Shown here: piece by piece, positions 1 through 7,354 of the stretch
Layout of the letters: each line of letters begins with the position of its first letter
Position numbering within the stretch: position 1 is the stretch's first letter
DNA from: Dysgonamonadaceae bacterium
GTDB lineage: Bacteria > Bacteroidota > Bacteroidia > Bacteroidales > Dysgonomonadaceae
NCBI GenBank assembly: GCA_031254645.1
Contig: JAIRUA010000015.1
Coordinates: 1 to 48,150, forward strand
Reading direction: 5' to 3'
DNA: 48,150 bases
Program-made: the position numbers and the translations under genes
Notes under the pieces: model-generated
What the model saw: only the letters and a program-made list of their open reading frames with translations
The model's database searches: none
What the model was told of the DNA's origin: nothing

Positions 1-1653
1 TATCTCGGTCGCGTATGGAGCAGTACAATAACAACACCCAACCCAACAACTGCCGCCAACACCAAAACCTTTACGGTACGGATGCCTCGCGGCAACTACG
101 ATTTGATGGTGCTGGCAAATGCAAAAGATATCGTTGATGCCGCTACCCTTGTAGTTGGTACAACACCAAAAACCGGTACAACTACCAGCGCAGACAGACT
201 TTTGAGAGCATCGCTGCCGAATCCAAGCTTGCCGTTCGTTCTTAGAGGATGGAATGCCCAACCCGGCAGTACAGGTTACAGACCTTTCCCAATGTGGGGT
301 GAAGTTTTAAACTTTACCCCTGAGACATCAGGCGGGACGATGAATGTAGATTTGATTCGGATGTTAGCCAAAGTCAACATCAGATTCGCAAATACGCCGG
401 CCGGTCAGGTAGCTAGAGACAAACTGAATATTACCGGTATTATGCTTTTTAACACCAATTCGGAAGGATATTTGGTTTCGCGAGGCTATAACCAAAGCGC
501 AACAAGCGTTTCTCAACACGCCCCCGATGCGATTATCACACCGGCCAGTCACGGTTATAATAATATGATCATTTATCTCCCTGTCGGTGCGGGATTTAAT
601 GTTTCCGTAGACGAAATATTCTTGTTTGAGGCTGTAGCTGCGGCATCGGCTGCAAACCGCACAGGCGCCGTTAGTTTAATTATTGAAGGAAGATATGACG
701 GTAGTACTGTTCCGACCTATTATCGTATTGATATGGCAGACAGTGATGGTAATTATTTCGATATTATTCGTAACCACTACTACGACATTGTGATTACCGC
801 TATCGATGGGCCGGGACATAGCCTTGCACAGGATGCTTATAACGCAAAACCGTTCAACATCACCACCGCCATCAATGCCTGGGACGAGCGAGGAATGAAT
901 AATCATACTTACGACGGCAGATACCAAATCACGGTGGATTATGACAACTACAAGTTCGACAACAGCGGTTCGCCCGCGCAACCGTTGAGAATATACACCG
1001 ACGTACCGCAAGGATGGACGATTGAAGTTCCTGCCGAACACAATTGGATAAAAGTAAACGGCGCTTTGACAGCTTCGTATGATAACAGCGTTGTACCGTT
1101 TGTTTCTACAACAATACAGATTACTTGCGATAACAACAGCAGCACTGTCTTTTCAAGACAAGGCTCATTTTTTATCGTTGCGGGCAATTTGCGTAAAGAA
1201 ATTATCGTAACACAAGAAGCTGCGGCTATGTGGGCGCCTCCGGGCATATTGGGTATTACTGCCGGCGGCAGATTAACCTTGCGAGGTTCTGTACATTACG
1301 CCGTTGATCCCGATATCAAAGCATACGCCGACAGCGAATTCGGCGGATTGGAAGGTGAAGCGGTTCGAATGATACAGTTCAAGTTCGGTTCCGTTGTGGG
1401 CTTACGCAGTGAAGTTTCTGGTCCCTCATTTATTTCCGATGATGTAGTTTGGGCACCTGCCGAATACAACCTCGCAGGCTTGATTGCCAATATCAATGTA
1501 CAAAGTACACAACAGGCTCGTTACGATTTGGTTCCCGATGCTTGGAATAGAGCAGACGGTATTCCTAATGTGACCAACGTCTTTACTCCTTTCCCCGCAA
1601 ACACACCTGCCAACTTGGCTGCGGGCGTGGGCGACCCTTGTGCACTTGCCTAA
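1..1653 (+). CDS. Fimbrillin/BACON-type surface adhesin, N-terminal part (5' end outside window; frameshifted 3')
   Basis: The frame is open from the first base, so the true start lies left of the window; the ATG at base 82 is internal. In order, the visible protein has a fimbrillin-like region (about residues 20-300, with the typical PMWGE and VDLIRMLAKVNI stretches of FimA/Mfa-like N-domains), a BACON-like beta-sandwich (about 305-407, ending in IIVTQEA), and the start of a FISUMP (Fibrobacter succinogenes major paralogous) type module. Such proteins are exported and form fimbriae or cell-surface adhesins in Bacteroidales. Translation stops at TAA 1651-1653 just after GDPCALA, in the middle of the module. 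Skipping T1651 continues the same protein (ALA-KGTSSHLYRTPSGE) to base 2539, so this and the next entry were one gene. Domain calls are from pattern memory; the frameshift is read directly. Confidence 0.85.
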   Translation, partial: YLGRVWSSTITTPNPTTAANTKTFTVRMPRGNYDLMVLANAKDIVDAATLVVGTTPKTGTTTSADRLLRASLPNPSLPFVLRGWNAQPGSTGYRPFPMWGEVLNFTPETSGGTMNVDLIRMLAKVNIRFANTPAGQVARDKLNITGIMLFNTNSEGYLVSRGYNQSATSVSQHAPDAIITPASHGYNNMIIYLPVGAGFNVSVDEIFLFEAVAAASAANRTGAVSLIIEGRYDGSTVPTYYRIDMADSDGNYFDIIRNHYYDIVITAIDGPGHSLAQDAYNAKPFNITTAINAWDERGMNNHTYDGRYQITVDYDNYKFDNSGSPAQPLRIYTDVPQGWTIEVPAEHNWIKVNGALTASYDNSVVPFVSTTIQITCDNNSSTVFSRQGSFFIVAGNLRKEIIVTQEAAAMWAPPGILGITAGGRLTLRGSVHYAVDPDIKAYADSEFGGLEGEAVRMIQFKFGSVVGLRSEVSGPSFISDDVVWAPAEYNLAGLIANINVQSTQQARYDLVPDAWNRADGIPNVTNVFTPFPANTPANLAAGVGDPCALA

Positions 1654-2539
1654 GGGTACTTCAAGCCATTTGTATAGAACACCTTCAGGCGAGGTTTTCG
1701 ATTATATGAGCGGTGCGACGTGGTATCCTGACGGAAGCATCGGTGCAGGAATACCTGCGGGACGTCGTGCAAGCATTGAGCCTGCAATGTTCTTTCCTGT
1801 AGCCTTTTGGCGTATGAGTAATGGTAGTGTAACCGGGCAGACTACGGCATATTATTGGACGAGAAGAGTCTCCGGCGGCACTCTCGGCTCCGCTCTGAAT
1901 ATGTTTTTCAGTTCCTCGTTCGCAGGCACTCCCGGTAGTTCTTCTTTTGCCGTAGCAGGGAATGTGCGTTGTGTGAGAACACCGGGCGTAGAAATCAATG
2001 GCGTTTTCTGGGCTGAAAGCAATGTAGATGCGCCCAAAACTTTGGCTGCAAATCCGCAGGACCCGGGCAGATTTTACCAATGGGGTATTAACAGTAGTAC
2101 AAGCAACGATTGGTCTGCTACCACTCCGGGCGTGGGTGTTGCTATTCCGGGTTGGAATAACAGCGATTCTAGAAATCAGTGGTTGGCAGGCTCTACCGAC
2201 CCTTGCCCCGCAGGGTATAGGGTGCCGACACAAGCCGAACTTATATCACTTGCAAGTACAGGTAATAACTTCGTAAATAATTGGAACGGTACAGGTGTAA
2301 ACGGAATGCTTTTTGGTACTGCGCCGAATCAAATATTTTTGCCGGCTGCCGGTTTTCGCAATAACACCGATGGTAGCTTGTTTAACACCGTTGGCAACAT
2401 AGATGGAACCTATTGGAGTAATACATTCGGGAGTATGGTTCCTAATAGTGCGGCAGTATATACGTTTTTAAGCATCATTTCCCAAATGGCTGAAATGCCA
2501 CGTTCTACCGGATTCAGTGTAAGATGCGTGGCAGAATAG
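1640..2539 (+). CDS. FISUMP-domain C-terminal part of the same frameshifted surface adhesin
   Basis: This reading frame is +1 relative to the preceding one and overlaps it by 14 bases. Its apparent GTG start at 1640 is not a plausible initiation site: there is no leader or signal peptide, and the protein begins in the middle of the FISUMP motif that follows GDPC (KGTSSHLYRTPSGE). Downstream come a second FISUMP-like unit with GVFWAESNVDAP, CPAGYRVPTQAELISL, IFLPAAGFR and the terminal GFSVRCVAE. The small lipoprotein at 40497 has the same unit and ending. It is most simply the 3' half of the gene that starts left of the window, separated by one inserted base near 1651. If the frameshift is real in the cell, this half is either silent or made only after frameshifting. 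A strong terminator hairpin follows at 2616. Confidence 0.8.
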   Translation: MHLPKGTSSHLYRTPSGEVFDYMSGATWYPDGSIGAGIPAGRRASIEPAMFFPVAFWRMSNGSVTGQTTAYYWTRRVSGGTLGSALNMFFSSSFAGTPGSSSFAVAGNVRCVRTPGVEINGVFWAESNVDAPKTLAANPQDPGRFYQWGINSSTSNDWSATTPGVGVAIPGWNNSDSRNQWLAGSTDPCPAGYRVPTQAELISLASTGNNFVNNWNGTGVNGMLFGTAPNQIFLPAAGFRNNTDGSLFNTVGNIDGTYWSNTFGSMVPNSAAVYTFLSIISQMAEMPRSTGFSVRCVAE

Positions 2540-2615
2540 CGGTAGCGAGGGATTAAAAATATACACTCTACTTTGCTTGTGTTCACAACACACTTAGAAT
2601 GGCAAGCAACCTTAT

Positions 2616-2653
2616 CATCCGGTATTCGTGAGAATGCCGGATGCTGTTTTATT
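2616..2653 (+). terminator. Rho-independent terminator after the adhesin gene
   Basis: A 12-bp stem (CATCCGGTATTC / GAATGCCGGATG, one T-G wobble) closes a GTGA tetraloop and is followed by CTGTTTTATT. It lies 77 bases after the adhesin stop codon. Confidence 0.7.
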
Positions 2654-2676
2654 AGTTCGATAATGAACCTCCGCTA

Positions 2677-2731
2677 CCGCGCGATTGTATCACGTGGTAA
2701 TATAATAAAGCCACACGATACAATCGTGCGG
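2677..2731. repeat. Long palindrome between convergent genes
   Basis: Two 21-base arms around CGATTGTATC flank a 13-base AT-only-plus-G loop. The arms differ at three positions: one is a G-T wobble on the plus-strand RNA, and two are wobbles on the minus-strand RNA. It separates the 3' ends of the plus-strand adhesin and the minus-strand ATP-grasp-like gene. It may act as a transcription barrier or be a REP-like element. No T-run follows directly on either strand. Confidence 0.5.
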
Positions 2732-2773
2732 CAGCAAAGGTCTTCATCTTTCTTATAGTCTTTTTTCTTATAG

Positions 2774-3943
2774 TCAATTGTCAATTATTACCCACGCCAT
2801 ATAATTACTTGATTCATTCACAGGAGTTAAAGCCAAATATCCTTTCTCAATTCTTCTGTTTTCGATAATAAGCGGAAAATCGGTTTGCATTTTTTGATGA
2901 AATGCTAATGCTTCGCCCGTTTTTTTGAAATAATCAACCATATATCTTCCCGATGCGCCCTGTGCCAAAAATCGCTTGTAAAACATATGCGCCACCAATC
3001 CCATATTCATTCGCATATTTATTTCCACGCACGGTTGAATGTGATAACCGCCTGCCGGTATTTGGCAAATCATCATATCTACACCTAAATAACCGTTGTA
3101 AAAGGGAAAAAATCGCAATAATTTCTCTTGAAGCGAGACACAAAGTTGATGCAATATATTGAGAGAGACATATTCGGAAAGTTGTTCTTCGATTCTTTCG
3201 TCAGACATTAATACATTGCCCATATACGCGCCCGATGCTGTCGAATGGAACAGTGAATAGCCGACAAAGCGAATGTTTCCGTTGTCCATATAAAATTCCA
3301 TTGCAAAATCGCGAACTTTGTTCAAAACAGGCTCTGCCACAATGCCATTTTGCATTTTTATGACACGTCGCACCCAATCGGTTTGTTTATCGGTTATCTC
3401 GCCCAAAATCCAAATCAATCCCTTTCCACTGCCGGAATTGGGCATTTTCAACACACTGTTGCCCGATTGTGAAGCAAGAAATCGCAAAACATCATCAACA
3501 GAGGTAAAGTAGTGCGATTCGCCGCAAAAAAAATCGTTTTCTTTCTTTAGCTCACGAAGCATTTTCACGGCATATTGCCGTCCGGAATAGTCGCGTAATT
3601 GTTTTAGAGAATTGATTGTCGGTAAATTCTCTTCCGGCACTTTTGCTTCCAGTAACTTCTTTCGCAAAGCGGGATTCCAACCCCACGGAACGATTTTTTC
3701 AGTTGGGAAATTGCAAATTTCCGAAAAAGAAATCATTGTTGTTTCTATTCCGAAAAGTGATTGCATTGATGTTAAAAATGCTTTGTTTTCATCGCCTTCT
3801 ACCACTATTTTTGAGCCGGCGGGCACATACCAAAATGGTAAAACGGATAAATCTTCCGCTATTTTTTGAGCAGATACCGGCGAGGTATAATTAGCGCTGA
3901 AATTGGCGAGGGCGAGGTCGTTGTCGGGATTGAAAAGATACAT
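2774..3943 (-). CDS. Conserved ATP-grasp-like protein
   Basis: A 389-residue cytoplasmic protein without signal peptide or membrane segment. It starts at an ATG 60 bases downstream of a consensus -7 box. Seen: an N-terminal MYLFNPDNDLALAN, a central SGSGKGLIWILGE stretch resembling the flexible nucleotide-binding loop of ATP-grasp ligases (after VLKMPN), and near the end VEINMRMNMGLV, which resembles the metal-binding E-x-N motif of that fold. The order K...GSGKG...ExNxRxN fits ATP-grasp, so a carboxylate-amine ligase-type reaction is possible. The substrate is unknown. Proteins like this are common in Bacteroidota as conserved hypotheticals. It is monocistronic: a palindrome/terminator lies upstream and a convergent gene downstream. 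Confidence 0.75.
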   Translation of the reverse strand: MYLFNPDNDLALANFSANYTSPVSAQKIAEDLSVLPFWYVPAGSKIVVEGDENKAFLTSMQSLFGIETTMISFSEICNFPTEKIVPWGWNPALRKKLLEAKVPEENLPTINSLKQLRDYSGRQYAVKMLRELKKENDFFCGESHYFTSVDDVLRFLASQSGNSVLKMPNSGSGKGLIWILGEITDKQTDWVRRVIKMQNGIVAEPVLNKVRDFAMEFYMDNGNIRFVGYSLFHSTASGAYMGNVLMSDERIEEQLSEYVSLNILHQLCVSLQEKLLRFFPFYNGYLGVDMMICQIPAGGYHIQPCVEINMRMNMGLVAHMFYKRFLAQGASGRYMVDYFKKTGEALAFHQKMQTDFPLIIENRRIEKGYLALTPVNESSNYMAWVIIDN

Positions 3944-4002
3944 ATTTTAGTTACAAGTTACGAGAGAACAGTGAAAAGAAACAAATGATCGTTTTGGTAT
4001 TG

Positions 4003-4010
4003 CAAAGGTA
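4003..4010 (-). promoter_or_regulatory. Bacteroidota -7 box for the ATP-grasp-like gene
   Basis: The minus strand reads TACCTTTG, a perfect match to TAnnTTTG, 60 bases before the ATG at 3943. No clear -33 TTTG is seen at 19-20 bp. Confidence 0.5.
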
Positions 4011-4042
4011 AAGATTATTCTTTCTTAAAAAATCTTTTTTCA

Positions 4043-4193
4043 AAAAAAGAAGCTGTCTCAAAAGTGTTTTTACCACAAAGGACACCAAGAAAATCCACAA
4101 AGAGCACAAACAGTTAATAATCAGTGCTAATGTTTTATGTCCTTTGTGTAAAACTTAGTGCTCCTTGTGGTAAAAATACCTTTGAAACAGCCT
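4043..4193 (-). terminator. Large imperfect palindrome plus T-run, terminator of the PUL
   Basis: Arms 4052-4089 and 4154-4193 pair almost throughout (GCTGTCTCAAAAG... against ...CTTTGAAACAGC), and inner CACAAAGGAC-type segments extend the pairing. On the minus strand the structure starts 18 bases after the fucosidase stop and is followed by TTTTTTT (4043-4049 as A's). It would therefore end transcription of the fucosidase. The ACCACAAAGGACACNAAG core is of a kind often dispersed in Bacteroidota genomes, so a mobile palindrome (MITE/REPIN-like) origin is possible. Confidence 0.55.
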
Positions 4194-4210
4194 TTTTACC
4201 CAAAAATAAA

Positions 4211-5773
4211 TCAAATCAAAGCTTGTTGATACAATTCCATATCGCCCCTATCTATTTCTTTCACTTTGATTTTCATTACAAAAGGCATAGTTGAATTTCG
4301 TTGACTTTCGGGAACAACCAAGTCGAAATAGGAATTACCAAACTTATCGCGATAAAACGTGCCGGGTCTTCCGCCACCGTTCAATATAACAGGCTCGCTT
4401 GTTGATAAAATTGACGATTCGGTAATCATAAACACTTTGTCTCTATCAGTACTTCTCGGTAGTTTCACGCGCACCATATTGTTCAATGGCTTGTTGAAAA
4501 TCGTCAGATAAATATAATCGTCTTTTTGGGTGGAGTGTCCCCAATTTTGGTCTTCCAATATCGAACGGCGTGTACCATAGATGGCTTCGCCGTTTTTAGC
4601 CATCCATTTTCCTATTTCCCGTGCAATTTCCGTTTCTTCTTCACGTATGTTTCCCATTCCGTCGGGACCAAAGTTAATCACAAAATTTCCATTCATTGAG
4701 TTGGCTCTCACAGTCATTTCAATCAATTCGTATGGCGTTTTTACATACGTCCACGACCAATCGCGGTGATAACCCCATTGATTTTCCGGAATAGTCATTA
4801 CACAATCCCAATCAAAACCTTTTGTTTCTTCAAAGCTTGCAGGTAAATTACGCTCATAACGTTGATCATAGTCGTCGATTAAATGTCCGTTGGCATCTTC
4901 GTGTCTGTTGCCAAGTTCATCGGAACGAAACCGGCTTCCGATGATGAGACCCGGATGTTTTTCCCTCAACTCGTGTCCGAGTGCATCTACCCAAGCGGCA
5001 TTGCGTACCCAAGCTACATCCCATGAGCCGTCAAACCACAATCCTTTTATCTGCGGATAATTTTCTAACAATTCCAACAGTTGAGCGTGGGTAAACTCCT
5101 TGAAATCTTCATATTTCGCTTCCTGTTCTGCCGAAATAAACGGATTGATTCCTGCATCGGACTGAAATGCCTGTTTTACATCGGGCGAATTGATATTTCC
5201 ACCGGATATGTATCCCGGATGGCTCCAGTCGATAATGGAAAAATAGAGGTAAACGGAGATACCTTCTGCCGTATAAGCATCAACAATTTCTTTCACAATA
5301 TCTTTCCCGTAAGGAGTGTTGCCAATGTGATAGTCGGTAGTTGCGCTTTTCCACATACAAAACCCATCGTGATGTTTGGTTGTGAAAATAAGGTATTTAG
5401 CACCCATTTCTTTTGCCTGTCTTGCCCATTTTTTTGCGTCAAAATTGGTTGGATTGAATTGTTTGTAGAGGTTGTCGTACTCTTCATTTGAAATACCGTT
5501 CCATACTCTAATCCATTCGGCTGCTCCGGTATATTTTTGTTCGTTCCAAACGCCGCCGGGTATGGAATAAACACCCCAATGGATAAATTGCCCCAAACCG
5601 TATTCGCACCATCTTTGCATATCTGCATCTTGTCTTGTACCGATGCGATGCGCACCGTGTTTCAATGGTTTATGAAAATAGGGATTGATGTGAAATTGCT
5701 GAGGCGGTGACTGTGCGTGGATATTTCCGATAAATATCCAACATAATATAAAAGTAATGACACTAATTCTCAT
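4211..5773 (-). CDS. GH29 alpha-L-fucosidase, exported
   Basis: Glycoside hydrolase family 29, which removes terminal alpha-L-fucose from glycans by a retaining mechanism. From ATG 5773 the protein is 520 residues: a signal peptide (about 1-21, MRISVITFILCWIFIGNIHA), then the catalytic barrel with GQFIHWGVYSIPGGVW, TTKHHDGFCMW and GLWFDGSWD. D248 in WFDG is the expected nucleophile. A C-terminal beta-sandwich follows from about residue 400. An upstream ATG at 5842 would add 23 residues in front of the signal peptide. It directly abuts the T-run of the preceding terminator, so 5773, with an A-rich leader, is preferred. The gene is last in the HTCS/SusCD locus and is its only recognisable glycosidase. 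It is probably periplasmic or at the outer membrane, since no lipobox is present. The hairpin upstream suggests partial uncoupling from susCD. Confidence 0.93.
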   Translation of the reverse strand: MRISVITFILCWIFIGNIHAQSPPQQFHINPYFHKPLKHGAHRIGTRQDADMQRWCEYGLGQFIHWGVYSIPGGVWNEQKYTGAAEWIRVWNGISNEEYDNLYKQFNPTNFDAKKWARQAKEMGAKYLIFTTKHHDGFCMWKSATTDYHIGNTPYGKDIVKEIVDAYTAEGISVYLYFSIIDWSHPGYISGGNINSPDVKQAFQSDAGINPFISAEQEAKYEDFKEFTHAQLLELLENYPQIKGLWFDGSWDVAWVRNAAWVDALGHELREKHPGLIIGSRFRSDELGNRHEDANGHLIDDYDQRYERNLPASFEETKGFDWDCVMTIPENQWGYHRDWSWTYVKTPYELIEMTVRANSMNGNFVINFGPDGMGNIREEETEIAREIGKWMAKNGEAIYGTRRSILEDQNWGHSTQKDDYIYLTIFNKPLNNMVRVKLPRSTDRDKVFMITESSILSTSEPVILNGGGRPGTFYRDKFGNSYFDLVVPESQRNSTMPFVMKIKVKEIDRGDMELYQQALI

Positions 5774-5842
5774 ACGTTTTTTTGTTTTTGATTTGTTTAT
5801 TATTCTATTTTTGTTCCTCCAGTTCCATAATTGTTTTGACAT

Positions 5843-5899
5843 AAAAAAAGGAAATCGGAACGAAGCATTTTACATCATTATAGCGCAACGCTTCGTTCC
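5843..5899 (-). terminator. Hairpin terminator between the surface lipoprotein and fucosidase genes
   Basis: On the minus strand GGAACGAAGC and GCTTCGTTCC (10 bp, perfect) flank a 23-base loop and are followed by GATTTCC and a run of seven T's (A's at 5843-5849). It lies about 50 bases after the lipoprotein stop and just before the fucosidase leader, so it would attenuate read-through. Confidence 0.6.
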
Positions 5900-5946
5900 T
5901 TTTCCCTACCTGAATTATTAACTAAAATGCGAATGAAAGTTCAATA

Positions 5947-7335
5947 TTAATCCCAATACATATATCCCAAACCAAACTTACCCACGTTAATTGTCAGACC
6001 CGAAGTTGAGCCGGGACCAATCCAATTGGGATGTTGGAATTGTCCTGCGCCGGTGCCGTAAACATCACTCCAAACAGCCAATTCGATTTTGATGTAACGA
6101 TAAGAGGATTCGTCGAACAACAATCTGTAGAAGAGCGGATCTGTCGGTGTAAGCGTTCCCCAACCTTGATCGCCATTGTATCCTCTCAACTGAGGAATCC
6201 AGAAGATATCAGCCGGTGTGCCCGGAATGGGGTCTGCCACTTCATTCTCTTCCGAACGGATTTGTGTGAAGTTGGTGCCATCGTTACTGCCATAAATCCT
6301 GATTCCGTACCAACTACCGCGATTGTTGAAGTTACGATTTCCCCAAATGATATAGTTGAGTGTCATTTCTTGTTTCATATCAATGGTGAAGTATGGCATA
6401 AAGTCTAACGGTTGTGTCGGAATATCTGCTAATGGGAAATCTACTCTGTTGTAAGGATATGCTTTGCCCGGTTTGGCAATCATCCAATAGGTATTCAATC
6501 CTACTTCTACAGCGGTAGTACCGTTTATATTACCATCGAATAGTTTTTCTATCTGTCCATTGCCAATATTCCAACCATCGGCAGCATTTCCGGTGATGCC
6601 ATCGGCTGCCCACGTGTATCCGGTTGCTGTGGTTACCTCAGTAGCCCAGTTGGCAGTATTGAAATCTTCCCATACTTGTACTATACCCTGCACGGTTACG
6701 TTTACGTCTCTCGAAAGATTACTTCCGTCTGCTGTTTTGATAGTAATAGTAGTTGTGCCTTCTTCTACTGGCGTTACGATACCGGCAGCGGATATAGTTA
6801 CAATTGACTCATCGTTAGATGTAAAAGTAATCGCTTTATTCCAAGTATCGTTGGGCGATAATGTTACTCTTGACCCAAGGTCGAAAGTATTTCCCAATTT
6901 CACAAACATATTGGCGCCATCTGCCATTACGTTGATAGCAGTTGCTTTCACCATATGGTCAACAAGCATTACTTGATAAGAAACGGATATGCCCGAACCA
7001 TCGGTAGCACTAATCGTCAATGTATCAATGCCAAATGCTTTTCCTGTAATCAAACCGTTTTGATCCACCGTCATTAAATTCGGATGTTTGTTTGAAAACG
7101 TCAAATTTTTGTTATTGGCCATACGCGGCATAACATCTGCGGTAAGCTGCAAAGTCTCGTTGTCTTTCAGCGAAATACGCATCCAGTTAATAGCTGCCAC
7201 GTATGAGGCTTCTCTCACAGTGATTGCCGTTACCTTTCCGCTGCGAGCATCGAGCGTTGGGTCGATTGAGCAGCCTTGAAATGAGCTGCATAAAGCAATA
7301 AATGCGAGTAGTATAAATGATTTTATAATTTTCAT
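5947..7335 (-). CDS. PUL surface lipoprotein with Big_2-type Ig and discoidin-like domains (candidate SGBP)
   Basis: A 462-residue lipoprotein with a signal peptide ending in the lipobox before C22 (SSFQGC). Two bacterial Ig-like (Big_2-type) repeats follow at about residues 33-125 and 130-215, each with the typical GxxTxTI-T-DGS ending (GIDTLTISATDGS, GTTTITIKTADGS). The C-terminal half (about 225-462) resembles an F5/8-type (discoidin) carbohydrate-binding domain, with LFDGNINGTT, IYGSNDGTNFTQI and YRYIKIEL. It lies 19 bases downstream of the SusD-like gene, where Bacteroidota loci usually encode an outer-surface glycan-binding protein (SGBP) that helps SusCD capture the ligand. The protease at 12670 ends in a related discoidin-like domain, with a similar IxKPG segment, so both may bind the same target. 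Function is by position and fold, not by specific recognition. Confidence 0.85.
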   Translation of the reverse strand: MKIIKSFILLAFIALCSSFQGCSIDPTLDARSGKVTAITVREASYVAAINWMRISLKDNETLQLTADVMPRMANNKNLTFSNKHPNLMTVDQNGLITGKAFGIDTLTISATDGSGISVSYQVMLVDHMVKATAINVMADGANMFVKLGNTFDLGSRVTLSPNDTWNKAITFTSNDESIVTISAAGIVTPVEEGTTTITIKTADGSNLSRDVNVTVQGIVQVWEDFNTANWATEVTTATGYTWAADGITGNAADGWNIGNGQIEKLFDGNINGTTAVEVGLNTYWMIAKPGKAYPYNRVDFPLADIPTQPLDFMPYFTIDMKQEMTLNYIIWGNRNFNNRGSWYGIRIYGSNDGTNFTQIRSEENEVADPIPGTPADIFWIPQLRGYNGDQGWGTLTPTDPLFYRLLFDESSYRYIKIELAVWSDVYGTGAGQFQHPNWIGPGSTSGLTINVGKFGLGYMYWD

Positions 7336-7354
7336 ATCATTGTTTTTTAATTCG

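Noticed and set aside
1640..1660. Programmed +1 frameshift at CTT-GCC-TAA-G
   Set aside because: No Shine-Dalgarno-like stimulator or prfB-type CTT-TGA slip is visible, and this gene class is not known to use recoding; a plain insertion or sequencing error is simpler.
4043..4070. A GTCTCAA half-site in the PUL terminator palindrome
   Set aside because: It has no second half-site 21 bp away and no -7 box at 19 bp; the match comes from the palindrome arm at the end of the fucosidase gene.
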